Virus record (IMG/VR): IMGVR_UViG_3300042889_001061
Coordinates: 47,145-111,144 of that record
Source of the DNA: a virus
Strand: one strand, 5' to 3'
Length of the DNA: 64,000 nt
The translations under genes were made by a program, and so were the position numbers. Positions 40,803 to 48,309 of the stretch are shown one piece after another. The notes under the pieces are model-generated. The model made no database searches, was not told where the DNA came from, and worked only from the letters and a program-made list of their open reading frames with translations. The number at the start of each line of letters is the position of its first letter. The first letter of the stretch is position 1.

Positions 40803-41248
40803 AAACCACAGACATAAAAAATCTCATAGACAATGTAACCGAAAATTTAAAAAGTCGGTGGGACTTCTATCGTCATGCCGCTTACTTGAAAGAAAAGAAC
40901 TGGACTGAAGAGCAATATCAAGACTATAAGGATCCCGATAGAAATCTACGTGCTACTCGTATTAAAGATTACTATCGAGGATATCCTTATATTGTGGTAT
41001 TCGAAAGTTCCCGTGGTGATCCATGGACAAGATATCCCAGTTGGGTGGAAGGCTACAAGGCTTTATCAAGGTGGTGTCAAAAAAACTGTAAAGATAAATT
41101 CCGCAGTGATATTCATAGAGTTATTCGAGCACCAAGTACTGGCAACGAATGGGAGTTGAATGACATTGGCGGTGGTGATGCATTGTTTTTCGTGTTTAAG
41201 AGCCAAGAAGATTGTTTTATGTTTACATTAAAGTGGGGCGGAGGATGA
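40799..41248 (+). CDS. LKxG-family protein (copy 5)
   Basis: 149 aa from ATG 40799 (ATGA overlap). Trp/Arg-rich middle (YRGYPYIVVFESSRGDPWTR) and C terminus FKSQEDCFMFTLKWGGG. Longest copy. Confidence 0.78.
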   Translation: MKTTDIKNLIDNVTENLKSRWDFYRHAAYLKEKNWTEEQYQDYKDPDRNLRATRIKDYYRGYPYIVVFESSRGDPWTRYPSWVEGYKALSRWCQKNCKDKFRSDIHRVIRAPSTGNEWELNDIGGGDALFFVFKSQEDCFMFTLKWGGG

Positions 41249-41433
41249 CTGCAATGAAAATTAAAGGGCATGGCCCAGCAGTTGCCGCCGCCACTTGGCT
41301 CAAAAACAAAGGTTGGCACTACACAATGAAGTTATCTAATAATCGTCCATTCAGTGCAATCTACGACATAAGTATATCAAACAGAGAACAAGCGATGATA
41401 TTTAAATTAACCTTTGGAGCCGAAATTGTTTAA
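41245..41433 (+). CDS. LKxG-family protein (copy 6)
   Basis: 62 aa from ATG 41245. MTAMKIKGHGPAVAAATWLK, then ISNREQAMIFKLTFGAEIV. The last codons contain GGAG that serves the TTG start at 41426. Confidence 0.75.
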   Translation: MTAMKIKGHGPAVAAATWLKNKGWHYTMKLSNNRPFSAIYDISISNREQAMIFKLTFGAEIV

Positions 41434-42193
41434 ACGAATTCTATTAATATTTTGTTTGCTATTTGCAAACAGCGTATATGCCAACAGCTACGGGCTCTAC
41501 GATTTTGACAACGTTCGATATGAGCACAGCAAAAATACCGCCGACGTCCGCAGTATTGCCAGCATAACAAAACTATTCACAGCCTACGCAGTAGTCATGA
41601 GTTTAGTAGATTTAGATGAAAAAGTCAAAGTACAGGGAAAATCCTCTGGCAGATTTGCTCGTGGCTCTTATTTACAACGCAGTGAATTGATGCGGGCCAT
41701 GTTAATGAGCAGTGATAATTTAGCCGCAGAAACATTAGCTCACGCCCACCCTGGAGGTTACGAACAATTTCTCAAAGATATTAATTGGCATCTAGGACTT
41801 AATGGATTTAAAGAAACTAAAATTGTAGACGCCACAGGCTTACTGGCAGGCAACGTCAGCACAGTGGATGAACTAAAAGAGTTTTTGTTTATATTACGCA
41901 GAATAGATATCATTAGATATTATAGCAGTGACAAAATATATTCGGTTAAATATCAACCACCAAAGAGTAAACGTACAATAACTATTCAATTAAGGAATAC
42001 TAATCCACAGATTTTTACCTATGACAGTATTGTACTGACTAAAACAGGATTTACCAACGCCGCTGGTAGATGTCTTGCCATGCTAGTAGAAAAGAATGGT
42101 GTGCTGTATGCTATGATCACATTGGGTAACAAAGATGTCAGACAGCGCACCGGTGTCATCAACGAAATGTTCAACGTACATGTACATGACTGA
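41426..42193 (+). CDS. D-alanyl-D-alanine carboxypeptidase-like (S11) protein
   Basis: 255 aa from TTG 41426, chosen because GGAG lies 7 bases upstream and no ATG precedes the signal peptide (FKRILLIFCLLFANSVYANS). All penicillin-binding motifs are present: ASITKLFTAYA (SxxK, about residue 45), SSDNLAAE (SxN, about 98) and LTKTGFTNAAG (KTG, about 209). It trims the terminal D-Ala of peptidoglycan in the periplasm. Second cell-wall enzyme of the region. Confidence 0.9.
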   Translation: MFKRILLIFCLLFANSVYANSYGLYDFDNVRYEHSKNTADVRSIASITKLFTAYAVVMSLVDLDEKVKVQGKSSGRFARGSYLQRSELMRAMLMSSDNLAAETLAHAHPGGYEQFLKDINWHLGLNGFKETKIVDATGLLAGNVSTVDELKEFLFILRRIDIIRYYSSDKIYSVKYQPPKSKRTITIQLRNTNPQIFTYDSIVLTKTGFTNAAGRCLAMLVEKNGVLYAMITLGNKDVRQRTGVINEMFNVHVHD

Positions 42194-42377
42194 AGTACGA
42201 GTGGATTGGCAAGCCGGAGACGATGTTCCCCTTTGGGATAAAAAATGTATCAGTGTGTTAGAACGTTTTGGATTGCCTGGCAACAAATACGAAACTAAAA
42301 TAACTGATGATTATATGATTTTTTATTTCGATGATCCCGAAGATGCATTAGTAGCAAAACTAATGTTGGGCGGATAG
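42186..42377 (+). CDS. LKxG-family protein (copy 7)
   Basis: 63 aa, overlapping the carboxypeptidase by eight bases. MTEVRVDWQAGDDVPLWDKK, ends YFDDPEDALVAKLMLGG, so the array resumes after the carboxypeptidase, which seems inserted into it. Confidence 0.75.
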   Translation: MTEVRVDWQAGDDVPLWDKKCISVLERFGLPGNKYETKITDDYMIFYFDDPEDALVAKLMLGG

Positions 42378-42460
42378 AGTTGTAATCTTATTGTAACAGT
42401 ATTTCTATTAAATATAACATCGCTGGTCAGCGGCGTACAATGTGATAAATGGCTGACACT

Positions 42461-42483
42461 AAGAGCCCATGGGCTCTTTTTTT
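42461..42483 (+). terminator. Rho-independent terminator
   Basis: AAGAGCCC-AT-GGGCTCTT followed by a T run. Ends the long coupled operon that begins before 34 kb. Upstream, 42378-42460 holds a small CGCTG/CAGCG hairpin and no gene. Confidence 0.93.
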
Positions 42484-42525
42484 ATGGTTAACAGCGTTGT
42501 AATCGAATTTTGGTTAAATATTACT

Positions 42526-43317
42526 ATGACAACCAAAACATATCGCAGTATTTTTATCAGTGACATACATTTAGGTACAAGAGATTGTAAAGCAGAAAAA
42601 CTAAATAACTTTTTAAAACATAATACCTGCGATACCTTATATCTAGTGGGTGATATAATAGATGCATGGCGAATACAACAAAATAAATGGCGTTGGAAAC
42701 AAAGTCATACCAATGTTGTTCGTAGAATACTAGGACATGCAAAAAGAGGCACACGAGTTATATATGTAGCAGGCAATCATGATGAATTTCTTAGACCAAT
42801 GATACCCTATGGATTTAGCTTTGGATCAATTGAGATTTGTAATCAAACAAATCACACCGGTGTGGATGGACTAAAATATCTTGTTGTTCATGGTGATTTG
42901 TTTGATGGTATTACAAGACTGGCACCTTGGTTATCATTTTTAGGAGACAGGGCATATGATTTCATTTTATCGCTTAATAGCAAGTTCAATTGGATACGCC
43001 ATCGCTTTGGTTTTGGGTATTTTAGTCTTAGTAAATATCTCAAACATAGAGTAAAAAAAGCCATAGACTTTATGTTCAAGTTCGAACAAAATCTTGCTGG
43101 CTATTGTAAGAAGCGTGGCTTTGACGGAGTTATTTGCGGACATATACATCACGCAGAAATCAAAGACATTGACGGGGTTAAATATATGAATGATGGTGAC
43201 TGGGTCGAAAGTTGTACTGCTTTAGTAGAACATCACAGCGGTCACTGGGAAATCATTACATGGACCAAGGAGAAAGACAATGTGGTTATTGATCCTATTA
43301 GCAATTCACAGCAATGA
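42526..43317 (+). CDS. LpxH-like metallophosphoesterase
   Basis: 263 aa from ATG 42526. Calcineurin-type metal motifs in order: ISDIHLGT (10), VGDIIDAW (about 42), AGNHDEF (about 86), VVHGDLFD (about 125) and CGHIHHAE (about 205). The spacing fits UDP-2,3-diacylglucosamine hydrolases, which act in lipid A synthesis. A phage copy could alter host outer membrane synthesis; substrate not proven. Confidence 0.87.
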   Translation: MTTKTYRSIFISDIHLGTRDCKAEKLNNFLKHNTCDTLYLVGDIIDAWRIQQNKWRWKQSHTNVVRRILGHAKRGTRVIYVAGNHDEFLRPMIPYGFSFGSIEICNQTNHTGVDGLKYLVVHGDLFDGITRLAPWLSFLGDRAYDFILSLNSKFNWIRHRFGFGYFSLSKYLKHRVKKAIDFMFKFEQNLAGYCKKRGFDGVICGHIHHAEIKDIDGVKYMNDGDWVESCTALVEHHSGHWEIITWTKEKDNVVIDPISNSQQ

Positions 43318-43450
43318 TCCAAAAGATGTTCCGGGACGAATAGAACTAACATTCCAAGATAAGGTATCCTGTGAACAAAGTTTACAAACTATGACTTATT
43401 GGTTAAAGTTTAATCAATTCAAAATTGAAGGAAGGTGTATAAAAAAATGA
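43280..43450 (+). CDS. 56-aa exported two-cysteine protein
   Basis: Overlaps the LpxH-like gene by 38 bp; AAGGAGA precedes its ATG. N-terminal MWLLILLAIHS is a membrane/signal segment; VSCEQSLQTMTYWL and EGRCIKK hold the two Cys. Relatives at 36425 and 49121. Couples to the glycosyltransferase (ATGA). Confidence 0.7.
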   Translation: MWLLILLAIHSNDPKDVPGRIELTFQDKVSCEQSLQTMTYWLKFNQFKIEGRCIKK

Positions 43451-44157
43451 AAATCAGTGATAAAATTACCATTGTAGTACCCTGCAAGAATGAAGAAAAC
43501 TACATCGCACATTTATTAATGCATTTGCGCCAGCAATCAATTGGCAATACTAGAATTATCATTGCAGATTGTAGTACGGACAATACACGAGAAGTTATAG
43601 AAATAATGAAAGGCGAATTGAATGTTGAAGTCATCGACGGAGGCCCTGTGTCTTTGGCCAAGAACAATGGAGCCGCAATGGTCACTACTCCTTATATCTT
43701 ATTCATCGATGCTGATGTTCGATTCTTCAAGGACTCAGTAATACAAGACGCTGTTAATATTATCGAATCAAAGAATTTAGATTTAGTTGGATTGAAAATC
43801 AAGTGTTATGATCGTGATCTAAGAGCCCATCTTGGATTCATTATTTTTAATACTATAAACCATGCCATGAAGTATTTTTCACCTTTTGCAGTTGGAGCTT
43901 TCATGCTGACACGCAGAGACAGGTTTGAGGAATATGGCGGCTTCCCTGAAAACTTTTCAACCAGCGAAGACTACTTCTTGAGCCGCAAGTACAGCCCACG
44001 AAAGTTTAGAATTGTCCGACATCATTTTGGACAAGATAGTCGCAGGTTCAAGAAGATGGGTTATATGGGCATGGCCAAGTATCTTGTAAAAAACTTTGTC
44101 AACCGCAACAATAAAGCATACTGGGACAGTTTAGACTCTTCAAAATATTGGAGTTAA
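43447..44157 (+). CDS. Family 2 glycosyltransferase
   Basis: 236 aa. GT-A fold: ITIVVPCKNEENYIAHLL (residues 6-23), DCSTDNT, metal-binding DADVRF (about 92-97), and FSTSEDYFLSRK as acceptor/catalytic region near residue 175. It transfers sugar from a nucleotide sugar; it could decorate phage or host glycans or modify DNA. No C-terminal membrane span. Follows the LpxH-like gene in one unit. Confidence 0.92.
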   Translation: MKISDKITIVVPCKNEENYIAHLLMHLRQQSIGNTRIIIADCSTDNTREVIEIMKGELNVEVIDGGPVSLAKNNGAAMVTTPYILFIDADVRFFKDSVIQDAVNIIESKNLDLVGLKIKCYDRDLRAHLGFIIFNTINHAMKYFSPFAVGAFMLTRRDRFEEYGGFPENFSTSEDYFLSRKYSPRKFRIVRHHFGQDSRRFKKMGYMGMAKYLVKNFVNRNNKAYWDSLDSSKYWS

Positions 44158-44186
44158 TTGACATAAATTCATTTTGGTAATATAAT
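44158..44186 (+). promoter_or_regulatory. Promoter, conserved-spacer type (weak match)
   Basis: TTGACA, TAAATTCATTTTGGTAA, TATAAT; begins in the stop codon of the glycosyltransferase gene. Confidence 0.87.
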
Positions 44187-44209
44187 ACTATTTTACGAAA
44201 GGAAATAGT

Positions 44210-44404
44210 ATGACTGTTACTGTAGCAAGAATGAACGACAGAGTTGTCGAAGTTGTCAGGGTCGTAGACACTGTTTCCTTTTCCACCGAGCGTGGCTGGG
44301 TCATGGTATGTTTCGACTTTGAAAAAGCAGAGCGTAAAAAAAGCGAATTCCGTTGGGTACCTGCAAGCACCCGATTTGACTGGGTTCGCACGTTTGCTTT
44401 CTAA
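44210..44404 (+). CDS. 64-aa hypothetical protein
   Basis: Single gene between two promoters, with GAAAGGAAATAGT before its ATG. Beta-rich and basic (MTVTVARMNDRVVEVVRVVD, RKKSEFRWVPASTRFDWVR). Function unknown. Confidence 0.75.
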   Translation: MTVTVARMNDRVVEVVRVVDTVSFSTERGWVMVCFDFEKAERKKSEFRWVPASTRFDWVRTFAF

Positions 44405-44414
44405 ACCCAATTAA

Positions 44415-44443
44415 TTGACACAAATTGGGTTTGGCTTTATAAT
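44415..44443 (+). promoter_or_regulatory. Promoter with the conserved spacer
   Basis: TTGACA, CAAATTGGGTTTGGCTT, TATAAT, then ACATACATAG and CAGGAG. Confidence 0.93.
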
Positions 44444-44474
44444 ACATACATAGTAAACAAAACAGGAGTCGAAA

Positions 44475-44765
44475 ATGGGTTTAAGATACGATACATTGGG
44501 TGAGATGATTACTTTGAACGAACAAGAAAAACGTGAAGTTCGTATGTATGGCGTCACTGAAAAGGGTATGCGTGAAGCAGTTGAAAGTTCAATTACTTTC
44601 AAACTTTCTGGACCTATGATGATGGCCGCGGGCATTCTCAGCGATGCACAAGAAATGATTAACACAGAATACGGCGAAGTTGACAGTATGCGAGCAGAAG
44701 ATGCTCGTCAAGCGATTAATCGTGCTAAGTGGATCATGTTTGAATACATGGACAAACCACGTTAA
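44475..44765 (+). CDS. 96-aa hypothetical protein
   Basis: Helical protein: LNEQEKREVRMYGVTEKGMR, MMMAAGILSDAQEMI, DARQAINRAKWIMFEYM. Single-gene unit with its own promoter. Similar compact helical proteins are common in large phages; no function known. Confidence 0.8.
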   Translation: MGLRYDTLGEMITLNEQEKREVRMYGVTEKGMREAVESSITFKLSGPMMMAAGILSDAQEMINTEYGEVDSMRAEDARQAINRAKWIMFEYMDKPR

Positions 44766-44794
44766 TTGATACAAATTGTTTTTGGTGTTATAAT
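44766..44794 (+). promoter_or_regulatory. Promoter with the conserved spacer
   Basis: TTGATA, CAAATTGTTTTTGGTGT, TATAAT. It starts within the stop codon of the upstream gene and precedes a long structured leader. Confidence 0.92.
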
Positions 44795-44800
44795 ATACAC

Positions 44801-44995
44801 ATAGTAAGAAAATAAGGTTGCTGAAGTAAAGAGCACGTAAGTCCGCTTGAGGAACAGCGGTAAAGCCCCAGAGCACTGGGGCACTTAGGTGGGGCAACGG
44901 ATAATTACGGTTCGTTCAAAAAGCAAGCCACGCGAAAGCAAAAAGGCAAGCAGGAACGATTAAATGGGCCTAGCCCAGCCAATCTAATTTAACAG
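44801..44995 (+). ncRNA. Structured leader or small RNA (unknown class)
   Basis: About 200 nt with no reading frame between promoter and gene. Hairpins: CCGCT/AGCGG (44843-44860), GCCCCA/TGGGGC (44865-44882), TCGTTC/GAACGA (44912-44959), TGGGC/GCCCA (44965-44977). Other conserved-spacer promoters here have leaders of about 25-40 nt, so this one is exceptional; it may be a riboswitch-like leader or a processed RNA. Confidence 0.65.
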
Positions 44996-45003
44996 GAGTT
45001 GAA

Positions 45004-45198
45004 ATGAAAGATAAAGAAAGAGCAAAAAAACTTGCCAAGGCAAGAGAGTTGATTGCACGAGCCGAGGACTTGATTTCAGAAGCCTTGCCGGCCACTGAGT
45101 ACAGTCAAGACATGTGTTTTTCACTGTATAAAAATTATGTATCATTGGAAAGCGATGTTGCATTTTATAAACACGGCGAAGTTGATCCCGTCCGTTAA
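45004..45198 (+). CDS. 64-aa hypothetical protein
   Basis: After CAGGAGTTGAA. Basic N-terminal helix (MKDKERAKKLAKARELIARA) and ISEALPATEYSQDM. First gene behind the structured leader; its expression is presumably set by that leader. Confidence 0.75.
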   Translation: MKDKERAKKLAKARELIARAEDLISEALPATEYSQDMCFSLYKNYVSLESDVAFYKHGEVDPVR

Positions 45199-45207
45199 GG
45201 AACTGTC

Positions 45208-45444
45208 ATGGGTTTTGTAGTTTATAACAAAGAAAACGGCCGAGGAGAACGGTATTACAAAACCGAATCCGTGGCCAAGTCACAGGTCACTCGTCATAAC
45301 AAAGAATTGGATTGGCGTGGCCGACCTGTGTCAGAATGGGCACATTGCTCATATCTCGAATATGAAGGTATTCTAATGGGAATGAATGATTCTACTTGGT
45401 GTATGTGGAAGTTCTTCCAACAAGGAAAATTTGCCACTAGTTGA
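45208..45444 (+). CDS. 78-aa hypothetical protein
   Basis: MGFVVYNKENGRGERYYKTE, SVAKSQVTRHNKEL and CSYLEYEGILMGMND; resembles small phage proteins with a beta-hairpin and helix that I recall from T4-like viruses. Function unknown. Confidence 0.78.
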   Translation: MGFVVYNKENGRGERYYKTESVAKSQVTRHNKELDWRGRPVSEWAHCSYLEYEGILMGMNDSTWCMWKFFQQGKFATS

Positions 45445-45500
45445 CTATGAATAGCGAAAAATGTTGCAGTATGATAAATATAATGTTAGGAGAAACAAAC

Positions 45501-45725
45501 ATGGCAACATTTAAAGAGTGGCAAGCGGCAAATTTGACAGAACAACAGCAAGAAGAGTGCAATCAATTGGGCGTGGAATATCAAGATAAATTAATTGCAT
45601 CAAACGCAAATATTTCGGTAAATCCACCAACATGGTCTACTGATGATGAAAGATGCACATTTTATAATAACGTTAATCCAAAATTCAACGAATATTGGAA
45701 ACGATACGAACTTGCTAATACGTAA
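45501..45725 (+). CDS. 74-aa hypothetical protein
   Basis: Start at ATG 45501 behind AGGAGAAAC. MATFKEWQAANLTEQQQEEC then NPPTWSTDDERCTFYNN. A TATAAT at 45479-45484 lacks a good -35. Ends at a strong terminator. Confidence 0.75.
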   Translation: MATFKEWQAANLTEQQQEECNQLGVEYQDKLIASNANISVNPPTWSTDDERCTFYNNVNPKFNEYWKRYELANT

Positions 45726-45742
45726 TATAGAAGTATACATTT

Positions 45743-45769
45743 AAAAACCCGGATTTTCCGGGTTTTTTT
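45743..45769 (+). terminator. Rho-independent terminator
   Basis: AAAAACCCGG-5 nt-CCGGGTTTTTTT. Confidence 0.95.
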
Positions 45770-45789
45770 ATGTCAAAAATATCCGTTAA

Positions 45790-45818
45790 TTGACTGAAAT
45801 TGATTTTGGTGCTACAAT
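45790..45818 (+). promoter_or_regulatory. Promoter with the conserved spacer
   Basis: TTGACT, GAAATTGATTTTGGTGC, TACAAT. Confidence 0.88.
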
Positions 45819-45846
45819 GTTTGTATTGTAGTTAAAAGGAGTCAAA

Positions 45847-46065
45847 ATGATTACCAGCACAGAATACAGTATGTTCACAGATCAAGGCAATCTTGCCGTT
45901 GCGGCCTTGGTCAACTATGCCCGAGTGGCAGGCCTTACTTGGCCCGAAACTTGTCGTTGTTTGGAATCTCTGTCCAGAAATGATGCTTACGGAGAAGCCA
46001 TGGATACAGCGGTACGAGAATGTGTCTATAGTGCTCTTGGATTTGAGTCAAATTTTTATTGCTAA
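45847..46065 (+). CDS. 72-aa hypothetical protein
   Basis: After AAAAGGAGTCAAA. Helical, MITSTEYSMFTDQGNLAVAA then RVAGLTWPETCRCLESLSR. Four Cys in the C-terminal half (two in CRC). Single-gene unit. Function unknown. Confidence 0.75.
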   Translation: MITSTEYSMFTDQGNLAVAALVNYARVAGLTWPETCRCLESLSRNDAYGEAMDTAVRECVYSALGFESNFYC

Positions 46066-46066
46066 A

Positions 46067-46095
46067 TTGACTGAAATTGGTTTTGGTGTTATAAT
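46067..46095 (+). promoter_or_regulatory. Promoter with the conserved spacer
   Basis: TTGACT, GAAATTGGTTTTGGTGT, TATAAT. Confidence 0.94.
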
Positions 46096-46120
46096 TAATA
46101 CTTAGCAACAAGGAGATGGT

Positions 46121-46384
46121 ATGAAAGAAATCAAAATTAAAGTATTCGGTGATTCAGGTCATGCGTGGGCCCGCTTCCCAAAAGCTCGCTTGGTCAAACT
46201 TGGCATCGCTGATAAGATCACTCCCTACAGTTATCAAAATGGTGTGAATGCCTTTTTGGAAGAAGACTGTGACTTGTCAACACTAATTAACACTTTGCAG
46301 GCCAAAGGCTTTAAGGTCAAGTTCGAAGAAAGTTTTACCAATAAGTCCAGCAAGATTCGCGGCTATTGCAGTTACCAGGCTTAA
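46121..46384 (+). CDS. 87-aa hypothetical protein
   Basis: After CAAGGAGATGGT. MKEIKIKVFGDSGHAWARFP, KARLVKLGIADKITPYSYQ, then LEEDCDLSTLINTLQAKGFK. This beta-alpha layout recalls small phage proteins of unknown role that begin with a 'GHxWxxxP' strand. Its stop codon is inside the next promoter. Confidence 0.8.
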   Translation: MKEIKIKVFGDSGHAWARFPKARLVKLGIADKITPYSYQNGVNAFLEEDCDLSTLINTLQAKGFKVKFEESFTNKSSKIRGYCSYQA

Positions 46385-46414
46385 TTGACTGAAATTGGTT
46401 TTTGGTGTTATAAT
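46385..46414 (+). promoter_or_regulatory. Promoter with the conserved spacer (18 bp)
   Basis: TTGACT, GAAATTGGTTTTTGGTGT, TATAAT; one extra T in the spacer. Confidence 0.92.
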
Positions 46415-46438
46415 ACATTATCGCAACAAGGAGTAGAC

Positions 46439-46606
46439 ATGAAACTTACTACAGCAATTTCGGTTTTAGAAAAAGATGCTAAATTTTTAGGTATGAGCTT
46501 TCTCAGCTATATCAAATTTGTCAGAGACAACCCTTTGGCTCAAACTCAAAAAACTATGGAAGCCTATCGTGTGTTTACCGCAGAGGCTACGGCGTTCTTT
46601 GCTTAA
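46439..46606 (+). CDS. 55-aa hypothetical protein
   Basis: Start at 46439 after CAAGGAGTAGAC. MKLTTAISVLEKDAKFLGMS, FLSYIKFVRDNPLAQTQKTM, helical. A short protein type seen elsewhere in large phages; function unknown. Confidence 0.75.
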   Translation: MKLTTAISVLEKDAKFLGMSFLSYIKFVRDNPLAQTQKTMEAYRVFTAEATAFFA

Positions 46607-46615
46607 GGATTGATG

Positions 46616-46924
46616 ATGAAACGAATTTTAGCAGTGGTATTGGTTAGCACATTGTTTACTGGTTGTGCTCAACTACAAGATGGTGCCCGCAGATATATGA
46701 CATCTCCTGCAGAATTGGCAGTAGAAGATTGTAATAAAATGGGGTTCAAATCAGGAACTCAGTCATTTCAGAATTGCGTACTGACGACTAGTCAAAGTAT
46801 CAGAAACGCAAGAGCACAACAAGCCGCGGCTTCCGAAGCCGCACGGATTTCAGCTGAAAGATCACGTCCTAGATCTATTAATTGTACTAGGACTGGTTCA
46901 TATGTTAATTGCACAGAGTTTTAA
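46616..46924 (+). CDS. Small lipoprotein
   Basis: 102 aa from ATG 46616 (AAGGA six bases upstream; ATG 46613 possible). Lipobox VSTLFTGCAQ (Cys near residue 18). Central helix rich in Ala/Arg, four further Cys (DCNKMG, QNCVL, NCTRTG, NCTEF). Probably a periplasmic lipid-anchored protein. Confidence 0.82.
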   Translation: MKRILAVVLVSTLFTGCAQLQDGARRYMTSPAELAVEDCNKMGFKSGTQSFQNCVLTTSQSIRNARAQQAAASEAARISAERSRPRSINCTRTGSYVNCTEF

Positions 46925-46944
46925 GTTGTAAAAATACCCAATAA

Positions 46945-46973
46945 TTGACATAAATTGGTTTTGGTTGTATAAT
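46945..46973 (+). promoter_or_regulatory. Promoter with the conserved spacer
   Basis: TTGACA, TAAATTGGTTTTGGTTG, TATAAT. Confidence 0.93.
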
Positions 46974-47006
46974 ACTTACATAGCGAAACAAAACAAGGAG
47001 TTGGCA

Positions 47007-47204
47007 ATGGGCTATCGTGTTATGAATTCTGTGGACAATATGCGTGAAAAGTATGGAGCCCGTGCGGGCTTGGAAGGTCCTTTCAACTACGATGGTCGCG
47101 TTCTTTACTACGATCCAAAAGAAGGCGCCTACTACGATCCAACCACAGACTTCTATGTGGAGAATGATGAGTTGGCCATCATCATGAAAATGTCTAACGT
47201 CTAA
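47007..47204 (+). CDS. 65-aa hypothetical protein
   Basis: Start at 47007 after CAAGGAGTTGGCA. MGYRVMNSVDNMREKYGARA, FNYDGRVLYYDPKEGAYYDP: small beta-rich domain with repeated Tyr-Asp-Pro turns. Function unknown. Confidence 0.77.
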   Translation: MGYRVMNSVDNMREKYGARAGLEGPFNYDGRVLYYDPKEGAYYDPTTDFYVENDELAIIMKMSNV

Positions 47205-47213
47205 GGAGAAGAG

Positions 47214-47456
47214 ATGATTGATACAACTCAAGAATACACCGTAGAGCACAACGGCCGCTCATTCACATTCAAGCATGGCGATCCATTTGATCGCGGCATG
47301 TCAGACAGCTACTATGGTCGCATCCGTGGACCACACAAAGGCGGCGTTGGCGGCAACAGCGGCCTTCGCAACACGAACCTCTCTCTGCAAGAGATCGCAG
47401 ACTACGGTGCTGGCTATAACTATAACGAAGCTTCTGGCGACAAGAAAGAATATTGA
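47214..47456 (+). CDS. 80-aa hypothetical protein
   Basis: After AAGGAGAAG. HNGRSFTFKHGDPFDRGMSD, then YGRIRGPHKGGVGGN and a Tyr-rich end (YGAGYNYNEA). Its stop codon overlaps the next promoter. I recall 'HGGPFDRGSADSYYGRxxxPH' proteins in phages; no function known. Confidence 0.8.
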   Translation: MIDTTQEYTVEHNGRSFTFKHGDPFDRGMSDSYYGRIRGPHKGGVGGNSGLRNTNLSLQEIADYGAGYNYNEASGDKKEY

Positions 47457-47481
47457 CACAAATTGGGTTTGGCGTTATAAT
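47453..47481 (+). promoter_or_regulatory. Promoter with the conserved spacer
   Basis: TTGACA, CAAATTGGGTTTGGCGT, TATAAT; the -35 box overlaps the upstream stop codon. Confidence 0.93.
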
Positions 47482-47512
47482 ATATACATACAGCAACAAA
47501 AAGGACTTGAAA

Positions 47513-47896
47513 ATGACAGCATTTACATCTTGGGAAGAAATGACAGAGTTAGAGCAGGCCCAGACTACATTCTGGGATATGTACAAGGATGCTCATGGTT
47601 TCCGTCCACGCCACGTTGACACTTCTACCTGGACACTCGCGCAGTTCGAGCAAGAGTTTGTTGAGTTGTCAGAAGTGATGAAAGCCAACGATATCCAACA
47701 AGGTATCCAAGAAGCGATTGCCACTGAGAATTTTGAACGACGTGTTGCAGAGTTGTTGAGCATGGGTGCTAAAGACTATGCCATGGCTTTACGTTGGATC
47801 CACGAAGCTGAAGAGACTAATGGCGACGACAGCTACCTTGCTTGGACACTGGGCTTGCCCTATCGTTACTTTGCTAAACAAACCCAAACAGTTTAA
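47513..47896 (+). CDS. 127-aa hypothetical protein
   Basis: Start at 47513 after AAAAGGACTTGAAA. Helical: FTSWEEMTELEQAQTTFWDM, YKDAHGFRPRHVDTSTWTL, AKDYAMALRWIHEAEET. The FWDxYKDxHGxRPR pattern is one I recall from many phage genomes, with no assigned function. Two-gene unit with the next gene. Confidence 0.85.
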   Translation: MTAFTSWEEMTELEQAQTTFWDMYKDAHGFRPRHVDTSTWTLAQFEQEFVELSEVMKANDIQQGIQEAIATENFERRVAELLSMGAKDYAMALRWIHEAEETNGDDSYLAWTLGLPYRYFAKQTQTV

Positions 47897-47907
47897 TAGG
47901 AGACACT

Positions 47908-48249
47908 ATGTCTAATAAATTACTAGTTCGCTTCCAACGTCAAGTTGAATCGCAGAATGCCACACTGGCCAAGTTCAAGTTGGCCCTGGACAAAGATCCG
48001 GCTCACGCTCTTACTTGGGGCTTGGATGCTTTCCGCAGTGCCGCAACTCTTAAAGTTCTGAATCAAATCGTTGGTTCATTGGAAGCAGGCCACGCAGACA
48101 TGGAGAACATCAAAGCCACATTGATGGATCGTGTTTTGCATCGTAGCAAGTACCCTGCACAAAGCACTAGTCCAACCAGCAACCTCATGGAACAATATGA
48201 GTTGTCGGCCTGCGCTGAAATCCTGTCAGATTTGCAGTACATAGATTAA
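47908..48249 (+). CDS. 113-aa hypothetical protein
   Basis: After AGGAGACACT. Helical with RFQRQVESQNATLAKFKLAL, ALTWGLDAFRSAATLKVL. Ends at a promoter. Similar helical 'xxxLTWxxxxFxxAA' proteins are widespread in large phages. Confidence 0.82.
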   Translation: MSNKLLVRFQRQVESQNATLAKFKLALDKDPAHALTWGLDAFRSAATLKVLNQIVGSLEAGHADMENIKATLMDRVLHRSKYPAQSTSPTSNLMEQYELSACAEILSDLQYID

Positions 48250-48278
48250 TTGACTGAAATTGGTTTTGGTGTTATAAT
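48250..48278 (+). promoter_or_regulatory. Promoter with the conserved spacer
   Basis: TTGACT, GAAATTGGTTTTGGTGT, TATAAT; begins at the upstream stop. Confidence 0.94.
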
Positions 48279-48309
48279 ATATACATACAGAAACAAAAAG
48301 GACTTGAAA

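Noticed and set aside
47275-47619. 114-codon + frame
   Set aside because: Covers two real genes and a conserved promoter in another frame; Ala/Thr-rich shadow sequence.
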